This document shows positions 21,341 through 34,125 of a stretch of DNA of 64,000 nucleotides, piece by piece; positions within the stretch are counted from its first letter, which is position 1; every line of letters begins with the position of its first letter. The translations under genes were made by a program, and so were the position numbers. The notes below the pieces were generated by a model. That model searched no databases and was not told the origin of the DNA. It saw only the letters and a program-made list of their open reading frames with translations. The stretch spans positions 34,439,001-34,503,000 of the forward strand of contig NC_089037.1 in the NCBI RefSeq assembly GCF_034140825.1, read 5' to 3'. The stretch comes from Oryza sativa Japonica Group (Eukaryota > Streptophyta > Magnoliopsida > Poales > Poaceae).

Positions 21341-23133
21341 ATGGATTTGGCGGCGTGGTTTGGGCCGGTGAATTCGGGGCTGGTGCTGCTGATACTGACA
21401 ATGCTGCTGCGAAACCTGCAGAATTTCCAGCTGATGCAGACGTTCGTGGCGCGGCAGCTGAACCGGCGGGCGCGGCGGCTGGCGGCGCTCATCGACCCCT
21501 ACCTGTCGATCACCATCCACGAGTACGACGCCGGCCGGATGACGCGCAGCGACGTGTTCGCCGAGACCAAGGCGTACCTCGACGGCGCCGTCGGCACGCG
21601 CGACGACGTGCGCCACCTCAACGCCGAGGACGCGCGCGGCGGCGGCGGCGGCGGCGGCGCAGGCGAAGGGGGTGGTGGTGGCGCTGGCAGCAGTAGCAGC
21701 AAGGGGCTGGTGCTCAGCATGGCGGACGGCGAGGAGGTGGAGGACCACTTCCGCGGCGCGACGCTGTGGTGGTCGGCGCACTGCGAGCAGGACGACGACA
21801 AGGGGCGGCGCGGCGGCGGCGGGCGCGCGTCGCAGCGCCGCTCCTACCGCCTCGTCTTCCACGAGTGCCACCGCGACCTCGTCCGCTCCGCCTACCTCCC
21901 CCATGTCCGCGACCAGGGCCGCGCCTTCATGGCCATGAGCCGCCAGCGCAAGCTCTACACCAACATCCCCAGCTCTCGTTGGGGCGACGACGGGTAAACC
22001 AATTAGCTTAATCGCTCACACTAATTAACACACGCACCAACTAAGATATTTCTAACTCTACAAATCCATAAAACGTTGATAACATTCGACTGAATCATTA
22101 TTTATTTATTTTGGATGAAATATAAAACTTTTGTACCATCATAATTTAGCATACAAACTTCAAATTCAGTGAATGAAGACCTAATTCTTGATTAATTACC
22201 GCACTTAGTCACGCCAAGACGGAGGTGACATGTGTTCGTTCTCATTTTAGGAGTTACATGTGTTCGTTGTGGACGGAGGTGGTGTTCAAGCACCCCAAGA
22301 CGTTCGAGACGCTGGCGATGGATCCGGAGAAGAAGAGGGAGATAATCGACGACCTCGACATGTTCAAGAACGGCAAGGAGCAGCACCGGCGAGTCGGGAA
22401 GGCGTGGAAGCGGGGTTACCTGCTGCACGGGCCGCCGGGGACGGGGAAGTCGACGATGGTGGCCGCCATGGCCAACTACCTCGGCTACGACGTCTACGAC
22501 ATGGAGCTCACGTCGGTGCACACCAACACCGACCTCCGCAAGCTGCTCATCCAGACCACCAGCAAGTCCATCATCGTCATCGAGGACGTCGACTGCTCCA
22601 GCAACCTCACCGGCCGGCGCAAGGCCACCGGCGACGGGGAAGACGACGACGACGACGCCAAGACGACCACCAAGAAAGTGATCGATCGCGGCGGCGGCGG
22701 CGGCGGCGTCGGCGGCGACAGCAAGGTGACGCTGTCCGGGCTGCTAAACTTCATCGACGGGCTGTGGTCGGCGTTCGGGGAGGAGCGGCTGATCGTGCTG
22801 ACGACGAACCACGTCGAGGACCTGGACCCGGCGCTGATCAGGACGGGGAGGATGGACAAGAAGATCGAGATGTCCTACTGCGACTTCGAGACGTTCAAGT
22901 CCATGGCCAAGATCCACCTCGACGTCGACGACCACGAGATGTTCGCCGCCGTCGAGAGGCTGCTGCCGGAGGTGGACCTGGTGCCGGCCGACGTCGGCGA
23001 GCACCTCACGGCCAAGAACCCCCGGGACGACGCCGGCGCCTGCCTCGCGAGGCTGGTGAACGCGTTGCAGGAGGCCAAGGCCAAGAAGGATGCAGCTGAA
23101 CGACAAGATGAAGACAATGGAGTGGTAGTCTGA
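21341..23133 (+). CDS. BCS1-like AAA-ATPase, paralogue 2
   Basis: Two exons, 21341-21993 and 22251-23133 (donor GG|GTAAAC, acceptor TTTTAG|GAG), join in phase to 511 residues. The layout is the same as in the gene at 15983: N-terminal membrane helix (LVLLILTMLLRNL), RARRLAALIDPYLSITI domain, Walker A GPPGTGKS at about 278-285, Walker B IIVIEDVD, GLLNFIDGLWS and TTNHVEDLDPALIRTGRMD. Differences are a Gly-rich insert (about residues 100-120) and the single intron, which falls where the paralogue has continuous coding sequence between RKL(F/Y)TNI and the VVF.HPKTF block. Active-site residues look intact, so both copies should hydrolyse ATP. Probably arose by tandem duplication, followed by intron gain here or loss in the other. 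Confidence 0.93.
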
Positions 23134-23377
23134 CATAAATAGCCCACCCGTCTTTATACATTTTGTAGAACGCTGTCAATTGCAAACATCAGGATTCAGG
23201 ATACCAGCAATGAATTTGGCACACGATTTCATTCTCATTTCTCAACAATCTCGAGTGCTAGACTAAGTGGATACATTGGACAGAATAATTGTGTTATAGC
23301 ATGATGCGATAATATAAGTTATCTATCAAAATTTCATAGGGCCAAGGGTCTTTTGAGACTCCATGTATTGAACATCT

Positions 23378-26300
23378 CTAGAATCTTGCAAACTGCCTTT
23401 TGTCATCACCGCCTTTTCTTCCGTAGGGATTTGCAGCGCTGATGCCATGCCTCCTTCCACCGTCCACTTTCCTCATCTTCCTCCGATGTTTGGATGCAGA
23501 GCTCTCCAAATCGATGTTTACCTTTGGTGGGTTCTTAAAACAGAAAGACGCTGCCACATCCTGCCAGATAGAAAGGATTTAGACCCATCTGTCTGAATCA
23601 AGATTTATTAATGGTGGGTTTGTAAAACAGAAAGATAAAAATACAACAAAGATTCACTACCATAAGCACATAAAACAAATTATATACTAGAAAAATAAAC
23701 TTTAATCTAGCTCAGTAAAAAAGTGCAGAAGAAATTCAGTTAGTTTATATAAAAGTTAAAGATGATAAATTACCATCACTTACCTAGCACATACTTTATA
23801 TAAAAGTTAAAGATGATAAATTATCATCACTTACCTAGCACATACCATTTTCTCTCAAGAGAGCTAAATACTACTAAAATTGAAGAAAAAACAACAGACA
23901 CTCCACTTGACACTTAAAAGATTTGGAACATGCCAAAATGAAGAGCATTTGTTGTGAATTGAATGTCCAATACAACAAAGCATATAATGGGTAACAATTG
24001 GTCATGCACAGGGGAACCAAAAATCCTTCAGAAAGAAATTCAATAAGCAGTGTACCTTCAGATTGAGATTATGAACATCAAAAATGTCTTTCATGGAGTG
24101 TGAGTCGTATGCCAAGATGTAGGATCTGTATGCCTCTTTAGCTGACTGATTCAGGAAATAATTCTCGCCAACGATATTCTCCTGTCCAACAACTTGAGTT
24201 ATTACTACTAGACACATTTGACAAACAGTGTTAAAACAACTCACTAACTGTGAAAAAACACTTACAAGGTGCGATTGCAAATTTGGCACTTTGTTTTCAT
24301 TGAACACTAATTCTGTCAGCGAAATCTTAGCAGCCTGCAGGCACCAATATAATATGTTATAATTTCTCTTAACTTCAGAAAATAGAAAACATATTACTTT
24401 GTAAAGTACTACCTTCAGGTAGATAAGAAACTTCAGTTCTTGTGGCAGTAAAAACAACAGTGCTTCTCCTTTGCCTTTTTCACCACGTGCAGTACGTCCA
24501 ACTCTGTGAATATAATCCTGAAAGTAAACAGATTACTCAGTACATTGAAATGAGCAAATAAGTGAAAATAACAGAAAACTAACTTGGCACATTCAGAATA
24601 ACCCACCTTTGGTTCATCTGGAGGATCATATTGCACAATGAAATCCTAAAACATTGCCAAACATCCTTATATCAGAAAAGGGGGACTCCATATAAGAGAT
24701 TTTTAAAAAATCACCATTAAAAACTCACCACATCAGGAATATCAAGTCCACGTGCTGCCACATTAGTGCATAGTAAGATACCCTTTTCTGCTTTGCAGAA
24801 GTTAAAGAATGTTGTGGTACGCTTCTGCTGCTTTTGTTTTCCATGGATATCAGAACATTCTATCTGGAGAAAATTCAGAAGTTCTGCATGGAACTTGACT
24901 GAATTACATGATGAGAAGAACACCATGACCTTTTTATTCTGTTTCTTTTTTAGGAAAGCATAAAGAACCAAAAACCTTCTTGCGCTATCAATGACACAAT
25001 ATCCCTGCTGTAAGCCCTCAACAGTAGCCTGTAGGAGCATTATGGTTATTATCCTACAAACATTATGAAAAGAGAAAAAACAACTTGGCTGACAATTTCC
25101 TTACATTAGTTTCAGCATCATCAACACCAACATAAACAGGTTTTGAGGTACTTTCTTCGTTTTTCTCAAATGACAACTTGGCAAATTCTTTAACCTGTGT
25201 GGAATTCATCAATGAATCAGTACATCACCCAGAGAAAAAATGAATGAAAAGTTTCAACAAACTGAATAATAAATTCACTAACCTGCTCTGTCTGTGTAGC
25301 AGAAAAAAGAACTGTCTGTCTATTCTGCATAGCATAAGTAGCGATTTACCAAAAAAAGAAATGAGACATTATGTAAGCAAAGAGTTACAAGTTATGGTCT
25401 GCATATGTAAAATGATAAATGTCAGACGGCCAGATGAAATATACCAGAGGAAGGCGTTTAAATATCTGTTTCATATCTTCTTCAAAGTTCTGCTCCAATA
25501 GACGATCAGCTTCATCGATTATAAGGCACTACAAAAAAAAAGTGATTCTTTTAGTCCTGAAAGAAAAAGGTTGACCCAAAAGCACAGAATGAGCAGTATA
25601 GTGTAGACATGAGAACAAAGACTGGTTATGTGATCAGGTTTATAGTGCAGTAGAACTATGAATTTTGTGCTTTCTCTTCAGTTAGTTCATGGATGGTCTA
25701 AATACCTACACTGTTTCCAGAGAAATCATATGCACCCTTTCAACTGATAGAATTAAATATGGGTTTCTTTTACCTTTAGCCGTCTATATATGAATCCCTT
25801 GGTATTCTGCAGATGGTCCAAAAGCCTGCCTGGTGTAGCAACTAATAAATTGACTCCCTTTGCAAGCTGATCTGCTTCACCTCTCCGGCCATTACCGCCA
25901 ATAATATATCCAAGAGTTTGTGAGTGATACTTCATCAATTCCTTGGCAACATTGTGTGTCTGAAAAAAATATATCAATGGCAATACATGAATAAGAACCT
26001 CAAAAAAAAATCCATAAATGCAATAAGCAAGGCATATATTTTGCTCACAAGCCTAGAACGGACTACAGAAACTATATTTCCCATGTTTAACAAATTCAAG
26101 TACTTAGTATTGCAAAAATCAACTTCCAGCATGACTGATTACATAGTTTCCTCAAACAGGCTGTAGCATGATTGATTCTATTAGTTGTACCATGATTTCG
26201 TTTGGTAAACCAAAAATGCAAAACCATACCTGGATGGCAAGCTCTCTTGTTGGGCAAACCACAACAACTCCAGTCCCATTCCTCGGCATGAAATGTGCGT

Positions 26301-27037
26301 GGTGGAGCATCTCGATTGCTGGTATGAGGAAGGCAAGAGTCTTCCCTGAACCAGTCTTGGCCGCGCCCATCACATCCTTTCCATTCAACAGGTGTGGTAT
26401 GGACCTAGCTTGAATCTGCAAGCACAAGAAACAAGAACAATTTCATGTGAGCATATCTCTACCAAACCCAACTCACTATAGGCATCCAATTAAGCACGCG
26501 CTTCAAACTACATTATAGATTTCCAATTGAGCACCGCATCAAACTACATTATATCTATCCAATTGAGAACACTAGGCATAGTATAAACAGCTATCAATTT
26601 TCAACGCAACTAAGGAATCGTGCAGCGAATGAGGTAGTTAGCAATTTATAGGTTCAAACGGAGGCAAGGCGAACCTGGGTGAGGTAGGTGTAGTTCATCT
26701 CCCTGATGGCTCTGGCAGTAGGCTCGGAGACGCCGAGCTCGGAGAAGAGCATGTTGGTCAGAATCCCCGATCCCCCCTCATTCCCCTTCTCCTTCTTCCT
26801 CTTCTTCTCCTTGCTCATCTCCTTCTTCTGCTTCTTCTCCTTTTTCTCTTCCTCCTGCTCCTCTTCCAGCTCCTCCATCTGGTTCGGCGCCTCCTCTTCC
26901 CCCTCCTCCTCGTCAGCCGCGGCGGTGTCGTAGGACAACTCCTCCGACTCGGAATCCGACTCCGGCGGGGGAGCGACGGGCTGCTTCCGCTTCTTCGAGC
27001 GCTTGCTGGAGCTCGTGGTTGCTGGTGCTGGAGCCAT
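23378..27037 (-). CDS. DEAD-box RNA helicase, DDX18/Has1 type
   Basis: Twelve exons (26675-27037, 26230-26415, 25774-25959, 25445-25528, 25283-25324, 25105-25194, 24729-25028, 24607-24645, 24413-24517, 24266-24334, 24056-24181, 23378-23560), all phase 0, encode 590 residues. A charged Lys/Glu N-terminus (nucleolar type) precedes the Q motif; motif I is AAKTGSGKT (139-147), then PTRELA, TPGR, DEAD (250-253), SAT (281-283) and HRVGRTAR (434-441), with a basic C-terminus. Order, length and the [18 protein letters not shown] stretch match Has1/DDX18, a nucleolar ATPase of 60S and 40S ribosome biogenesis. Plant members are numbered RH27 and RH51; I cannot decide which this is. Every exon ends on a codon boundary. 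A run of 19 G on the plus strand lies in its leader. Confidence 0.95.
23744..23845. repeat. 51-bp direct duplication in the last helicase intron
   Basis: Two head-to-tail copies (23744-23794 and 23795-23845) start TTTATATAAAAGTTAAAGAT and end ACCTAGCACATAC. They differ at one base (TTACCATCAC against TTATCATCAC). A recent local duplication. Confidence 0.9.
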
Positions 27038-27073
27038 GGCTGCGGCGGCGGCGGCGGCGGCGGGAAGAAGTGA

Positions 27074-27092
27074 GGGGGGGGGGGGGGGGGGG
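27074..27092. repeat. Run of 19 G in the helicase leader
   Basis: Uninterrupted G19 on the plus strand (C19 on the coding strand), 37 bases upstream of the start codon. Length may vary among accessions or be miscalled. Confidence 0.9.
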
Positions 27093-27344
27093 TGGGGGTT
27101 AGGGTTTAGGATCCCTCCGCGACGCCGGTGGAGACGGACGTGGTCTTGTTACTCTTGTAGCCGCGCGACACGGACCCACCCCCACATTATCGTGCTTGTC
27201 AATCTGGGCCAGTTGGCCCAGCCCAACTACGGCCCAACTGCTCTTGTTGCCATTTGCTTTTGAAATTTTCCTTTTTGATTCACGGTGTTTCTTATCTTGA
27301 AACAGGTGTAAATTGTAAGTATAATACTTTTTCATATTATAATT

Positions 27345-27458
27345 ATAAGACTTTCTAGCATTGTCTATATTTATATATGTGTTAATGAATCTAAACATAT
27401 ATGTGTGCCTAGATTCATTAACATCTATATAAATATAGGCAATGCTAGAAAGTCTTAT
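27345..27458. repeat. Palindromic MITE core (degraded Stowaway)
   Basis: ATAAGACTTTCTAGCATTG on the left is matched by CAATGCTAGAAAGTCTTAT on the right, enclosing a second pair around GTTAATGAATCTA / TAGATTCATTAAC. The outer CTCCCTCCGTTTC ends have decayed, though 'ttgaaacggagatag' at about 27472 is a remnant of the right one. Confidence 0.7.
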
Positions 27459-27485
27459 ATAACTTGAAACTTGAAACGGAGATAG

Positions 27486-28138
27486 TAAAAGATAGTAACA
27501 TGATAAATCAAATTTTGGTTTGAATTAGTTCCATGATGAACTTCAGAACTTGTACGGAGAATGGTTCAAATAAGCACAGATGGGGGGAAGAAAAGAATAG
27601 CTTTCGTTTGCCGAAGTTCCAAGCTACAATTACATACACAACACAACTACACAAGCCATGGAAAATTGGAAATACGGGAGGGCAAGAATCACAGTTTGAG
27701 ACTGATGACAACATGCAGAGAATGCATCCTGAAGCGGCCAAGCCACACCAACAATGTTACTCATTTAGGCCTCGCGATTTCGCAAGCATATGTAGCCGGG
27801 GTGAAACAACAATGTGACAATGACTCAAAAAGAAGAAGAAAAATGGCAATCTAACACGCATACGCTAATACGCTATCAGTTGACGCGTGCCAGACATCAG
27901 TGCACACATCTCACCATGGTCTACAATCATCAGACTGGATCAGCTAATGGTAATTCTACAGCTGCACTTATGATGGACCATATCGTTTCTTCACTTGGTT
28001 CTTCCAAGTTGACAAAAGCACCTCCAATCAGGTTGACGCATGAATGATGTTGTATCGCTCTCTCATGGGTGCTCATTGGCCTCTGATGGATCAACAATGT
28101 TACTCAGTATCTAAACCCAAGGGCATGATCCTCAGTTG
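27486..28138. other. Spacer downstream of the DDR4-like gene, nothing else seen
   Basis: Open frames on the plus strand here have no domain. The part near 28138 should be the 3' UTR of the next gene. Confidence 0.45.
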
Positions 28139-31100
28139 TTATCCAGGTGGTCGCCTTTCGCCGTTGCGACTCTGTGTTTCATCAAAACCGCCTACAGGCG
28201 CAACCTCGTTTAAGTCAAGAAATCTTCTCCCATCGCTTCCATTATTCCTGCTAGGAGAAAGCAGGGGTGGCCGCTCTTTATTTACTTCAGCACCTTCTTC
28301 CTCCTGGTCTTGACTAGTTGTCGAGAGCTCCATGTCATTTAGTGCATCAGAACCAGCATCTGGATCTGGTACCTTTATTTTACCTGGCTTTCCCAATTCT
28401 GTATCTGTGCCAGAAAGATCATACTGATGATACTTCATGTGTGGGCGGGTGGAACGCTTACTTCGTGTGATGCATGTTTGGAATCCATCGATAGTTCTCA
28501 AGTTGGTCCCTCGAGGATTGCAAGTAGCCAATCTTTTGTACCGTTGGGGCTCCTTTTCATCTTCACTGGTACTCGAAGGATATTCCACTTCATCATTACC
28601 ATCATCGGCAACTTGTTCCAATTGGAACTCTTTATCGAGTTCTAAAAGTCTGGCCTTATATTGCTTTCGACTTCTAAGATATTCCTCATCATAGACTGCT
28701 TCACCAATGATATCATCATCACTGTCGAAGTTTGGGTCGACGTCCGAGATAGCCTCAACAAAATCTTGCGTGTACCTTCGAGATCTTTTTCTTTGCCTGT
28801 AGATATAATGGGATAAATATGTCTATAGGTCAATGGTAAGCATCAGCAGGGAACCAACTAAATAACAAGCATTTAGGAAGTTACCTGCGATCGAGAGTCT
28901 CAGGTTTTTTCTCCCACTCACTTCCTTGGTAGCCATGTGACCTTAGTGGATATTCTCCATAGAATCCATTGCATAATGGCGAAGGACCAGCTAACCTACC
29001 ATTGGTCGCTGTCTCTCGTTTTGGGTGTACTCTTCTGTTAGAAGTAGTAATGAACTCAGAAGAGTTCTCACTTTTCCTGTCAATGATAATTCAGACATTT
29101 GCATCATGACATAGTACAGACAAGCATCATGTTTCCAAACTTGTAAATTATTAAATGAAAACTATCAAGCAGAGATAATCCACCTACTTTGTTGGTTTTA
29201 TGGCTTCATTTATTGAACGCTCATAATCATCTGCATGATAAGTAAACATGTTCAGAGTTAAGAGAATTGGTAACTTATGTATATGATATGATTTTGCTCC
29301 AATTGAGACCATTCAGTGCATAAAATGACCAGACTATGCAACTTAAATAAAAATTACATGTAGCAAACTTGAGAACATATTAACAGGTTACGGAGAGTAA
29401 TTTGCTGGCATTTATCAAATTACGAGGTAATCAGGGTATATATAGCTTCCTCAATGAAAACCGATAGAAGCTTAGTAAATTATATTACATGTTAACTGAC
29501 ATTACAGTAGAATTCAAAAGTTGATTGAACGTCTAAAATGAAGGAACAACTACGTGAAGATGTAAGACTAAGAACTGGCCAAAAACATCATTGGGTAATG
29601 CCACTGAACCAGAAGGAACTATTAAGGGCAATTATTTCAATGAAACAGGTAAAAGAAGTATAGTACTGTCTTTCCAGACAGAAGAACCATGGCACGGAGC
29701 AGATATGGTCCAATATTCTTCCTATGTCAGTTTTTCCCTCAAACGCGTCAGGTTCAAGCTTACCAAAAGTATAGGTGACACGCTTTCTTTCACGACGAGA
29801 GCGGACAGAGGTGAACCCATTCACTGTCAAGCGGTTGTCAAGGAGGAGTGCTTCTCTTTGTTGCTTTTTGAGCAGCCTCTCCTTCTTCTACAAGAGGAGC
29901 AAAACATTGAGATAAAATAACATTCTATTATATTCTACGACCAGCAATTTTAACTCTCTGAGACCTACGGTTAGATACCTTGTGAATCTTTTCCATCTCT
30001 GGAAGATAATTGTTCTTCAACTTCTTGCCAAGCGAGACCTCAGTCCTGTTCCTACTTGAAAAGAGTTTTTCCTACATAAGATAGGCAGAAAAGAACTACT
30101 ATCACTAAATTTCCATATATTCGATCGTCAGGGTACAATATACACAATTGTTTTGTAAATGTTCTTATAAACTATATCCAATGACAATGTTGTGTTACCA
30201 TCTGTATAGGCTCTGCCTTTTTCTAACAAAAGTCCAATGCAATATACAGCAGCCGCCAGCCACACTATGGAATAGCAAATCTTGGAACCATTTTTACATG
30301 TGTGAGAAGAACTTTTTTTCTCCAAATCAATCTCCACAGCAAGATGTTAAAGCATGGACAAATATACGATCCACCAATCTTTTAGGGTGGTGTCACTCAT
30401 TATTCAAGATCTTCAAGGTTATAATTTCAAACAACCACAGCCCTCAAAATAACAAAACCATAAGCATACAACAGTACTTTTACAATATATATATAGGACT
30501 TAAGTTGTTGTATATACAACATAAAAGTTGTAAAAAATATCTCGAGTTGTTTTCGAAAAAAGTTGACTTCATGGGTTCTAAAACATCAATTGGGAGTAAA
30601 ATTTGTCGCCTTGGTAAATTCTCTATCTCAAGTTAGATCACTGTAGATGACATAGCATCCTGTGGTGAATTGTAGGTAATCGGTTCTAAAAAGGACCCAT
30701 GCACGTGCAGTTGCCTGTTTAAGTTTGGTAGGTTGGTAGGAGCATATATGCCATTTGTGGTGATAAATACATGACAGTTTTCCCTCTGCTAACTTGCAGA
30801 ACATGCACCAATAAATTGTTAATACTAAATGTTAGTGCAATCTAAGTTCTATTCTAACAAGGCCATTTGCTATACTAAACAACCTGCTACTACCCACGAA
30901 TTCAATTTTATTGTAAGCACAATTGCTACATAAGCATGAAACACATGTTATACATATACCCAAGTTGGAATCAACAATACTAAGTACTCCCTCCGTTTCA
31001 TATTATAAGTCGTTTGACTTTTTTCTTAGTTAAGTTTGACCAAGTTTATAGCAAAATAAAGTAACATTTTCAATACAAAACAAACATTGTATTAAAATAT

Positions 31101-33917
31101 ATTCAATGTTAAATTTAATAGAAATTAATTGTGTCGTAAATGTTGCTATTTTTTTTCTATAAACTTGGTCAAATCTAAAGAACTTTGACTAAGAAAAAAG
31201 TCAAACGACTAATAATATGAAACCGAGGGAGTACTGTTTAGTTATGGTACAGAGGTATGGAGGTTGGATATATTTTACAGTCTGCTGGATATATTTTACA
31301 GAGATGGCATGGTAATACCATGTACCAACGGTAACTAAGGATATCCAAAGAAATTCTCATTTGTATGACCTAATCAACACTGTGCCTTATAATGTGTGAG
31401 TCAATGGAGAACAGAAGAACTATAACTATTCAAGAACTTCAATCATAGATTGCATAATAAAGAAATACATATGGTAATGGTTCACTCAAAACTTACTGCT
31501 GCTAATTCAAATTCAATAAAGTTGCATGCAACAGTCTCCCATTGATAGGATACAACTGGGGCATTTGAGATTCCCTTCCCTTTAGCTTTTTTGGTTGGGT
31601 CCTTCTCATACTCCACTTGCCTAATCTCACGATATAACCGATGTCCAAGGACGGGATCCTCGTCATACCTGTAGCACATCAATTGATTAGAGATGCTCCT
31701 GGCCACAAAAAAATGTTCTTAAATTTAATTGCATAATTATATCAAAAGTTGGCTGTTGCACACCAGTATGAGATTCCATATGAATCTCCTCCAATACGTT
31801 CTTTACGGAACACAGGAAGCTCATAACCACGCTTTAAAGAACTATCTATGAAGTTCCGAATATCCTCTTGCTGCAAAATTAGATGCTTACAGATCAGACA
31901 TTTTGTCACCAAACTTGCAAGAATACATAAATAAACCATGTGCCTTGAAAACATAACAATAAGACTTGCAGCTATGTTTGTGCTCAATCCAATCTTAAGG
32001 AATAAGTGTTGAGTTTGCCCCTGCCCCATGCTCAATTAATATTCCTTTTACACAAGGATCCACTATAAATTATAAAATTTTATAATTGCTAACACGGCCA
32101 GCCATTTTTGGAATATCGATTAGGCTTCACCTTTTCTTTTTAGCACCGAGACTGTTTTCAACTTTCATATAACAAAGCATCATCAGTAAACATAATATAT
32201 TTGAGTGTAAAGATCAAGACCAAAATACTTTACAAAAAGAGCTTGTGTCTGGAAATACAGCATAGCTTATGTACTAATCCTTTGTAGAATGGAATACCTA
32301 GCAGAATCCACTAAGAAGCTGGGTGTGAGGGAATTATATGTAACACGTAATACAAGACAAGCAGCTAGGGCAAGATAGTAGGTCTCGATAGTTACTACAC
32401 ATTGATATAGGACATTAGCTATGAGATTCAATTCTACCATTTCAAAAAGATAGCTGGAATCATAGGGCACATACCTCAACACGTATATCACATATTGCTT
32501 TAAGGATCACTAATCGTGTTGCTGGCTCAAGTGCCTTGTACATTTCAATTTCCGCACTGAGCAAGGAAAATCGGTTTAAGTCATTCAAGATACAACACTA
32601 AACATCGATTCAATCAAGAATCGCTTGGGTATGGAACTCACCCGTGTGAGGCAACAATTGGAAGATCACCTTCTGCAACCTGCAGTACTAGCTTTATTAG
32701 CTAAACAACTGAATGCAGTACTGTTCCACACAAAATGTTCTTAGAAAGGACAAAATCATATACCCAATTCCACCAGTACTTCAATTTCCTGCATAACACT
32801 GTTATCCATGTTCCACGTCCCATAGCCATTCGAGTTACTGGAGGAATCGACTGCAAGATGCAATTAAGTATGAAAAAAATAAGATAACTCCAAAACTGTT
32901 TATAGAATGTGTAGTTAGTAGATACTCATACTAGATACATGATGGGCGACTCAAACAGATTTTGCGGCATTATGTTGTGCATTATTCTACAAAGTGATGT
33001 TCTTATATCCGTCTCTAGCTATCAAGGACACTTTCTTACAAAGATATCCTTAGCAAATTGCCAGAGTAACATGATGTTAGTAGTATGTTGTAGTAAATGT
33101 GCAGTATGTATCATAACAATACGTTTGACTATCATAGTAGCATTGTACTACATGCACCTTTGGATTCAAATAGCCAAAATTCCTTGGTTGTGAGTTTCAA
33201 TACTCATGTGAACAACAAAAGCACATCTTTTTTGCATTTATAACAGGCAAAAAACACTCTGTTCTCAGAAACCCCATTCCATAAGAGGCTAAGACGCAGC
33301 GGCCTAATCAAACGAACTCAGAAACTACACGATCACCTTCAGCAGAGGCATATGAACGTCATCCAATGTATTGTTGGGCGATAGGATCGCCTCCTCCAGC
33401 TCCTCCGCCGTGAACTCCACCGTAATGTTCAGCAATGGCCGGAACACCTGCGGCACCGGAGAAAGAGCAGCCATGTCAAGCCCAAATACCGAACACCCCA
33501 AGCGAAACACCCTTAAACCCCATGAATCCTAGCCAGTGGGGGGAGGGGGAGCAAGAGGGCGCTCACGTGGAGGAAGTTGATGACGGAGGCGAGCTCCCAC
33601 ATGCCGCGCAGCCTCCACCGCGGCAGCTCCGCGGGCGCCTCGGGCTCCGCCACCAGCGGCGTCACCACGCGGCATTTCGGCGTCGTCTCCTCCTCCTCCC
33701 CCGCCGCCGCCCCCGCCGGCGGCCTCGCCCGCTCCTGCCGCGGCGGGGGCGGGGGAGGGGGAGGCACCTTGGGCCGGCTGTTGCACGCCCGCGGGAGCCG
33801 CGTCCTCCTCGGTGTCAGCTCCACCACCGCATCCTCCCCCTCCCCCTCCTCCCCCCGTCGCTGCTGCCGCCCCCGCGGCGGCGTTGCGGCCGCCATCGCC
33901 GCCGTTGCGGCCGCCAT
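28139..33917 (-). CDS. DDT/WHIM-domain chromatin protein, DDR4-like
   Basis: Twelve exons (33567-33917, 33337-33447, 32764-32850, 32642-32679, 32475-32556, 31764-31870, 31497-31668, 29979-30071, 29764-29887, 29188-29230, 28885-29076, 28139-28796) close in phase to 685 residues. A Pro/Glu-rich N-terminus leads into a DDT-like helical region at about 103-160 (WELASVINFLHVFRPLLNI). WHIM-type blocks follow: LVILKAICDIRVEQEDIRNF and RKERIGGDSYGISYW / GHRLYREIRQVE. Then come a Lys-rich coiled stretch (KKERLLKKQQREALLLDNRL) and an acidic, disordered C-terminus. Arabidopsis DDR4 has this make-up; DDT-WHIM proteins partner ISWI remodellers and read linker length. The exact complex is inferred. Start: first ATG of the N-terminal frame, with a second Met seven codons on. 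A Stowaway MITE lies in intron 7. Confidence 0.9.
30987..31231. mobile_element. Stowaway MITE in an intron of the DDR4-like gene, 245 bp
   Basis: CTCCCTCCGTTTCATATTAT on the left and ATAATATGAAACCGAGGGAG on the right are near-perfect inverted ends, flanked by TA (30985-30986 and 31232-31233). It sits in the intron between 30071 and 31497 and does not touch splice sites. Confidence 0.87.
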
Positions 33918-34068
33918 CGCCGCCGGGACACGTCGCCGGGTGCCGGATCGGCCGCCGCCGCGAGATCAGGGGTGGGTCAAGGGCTCGCCGCGGAATGGGC
34001 AGGTGGCGCCGTGGCCGCGGCAACCATTGGGGGCGAGGAGGGCAAGGAGAGAGGAGAGGAAAGGAGTA

Positions 34069-34087
34069 GAGAGAGAGAGAGAGAGAG
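34069..34087. repeat. (GA)n microsatellite upstream of the DDR4-like gene
   Basis: Pure GA dinucleotides inside a longer purine tract (about 34040-34125), 150 bases upstream of the minus-strand start, so it reads as CT-rich leader or promoter. GA/CT tracts in plant leaders can bind BPC-type GAGA factors. Confidence 0.8.
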
Positions 34088-34125
34088 GAGGAGGAGAGGG
34101 GAGAAGAGAGAAGGGGGAAAAGGGC

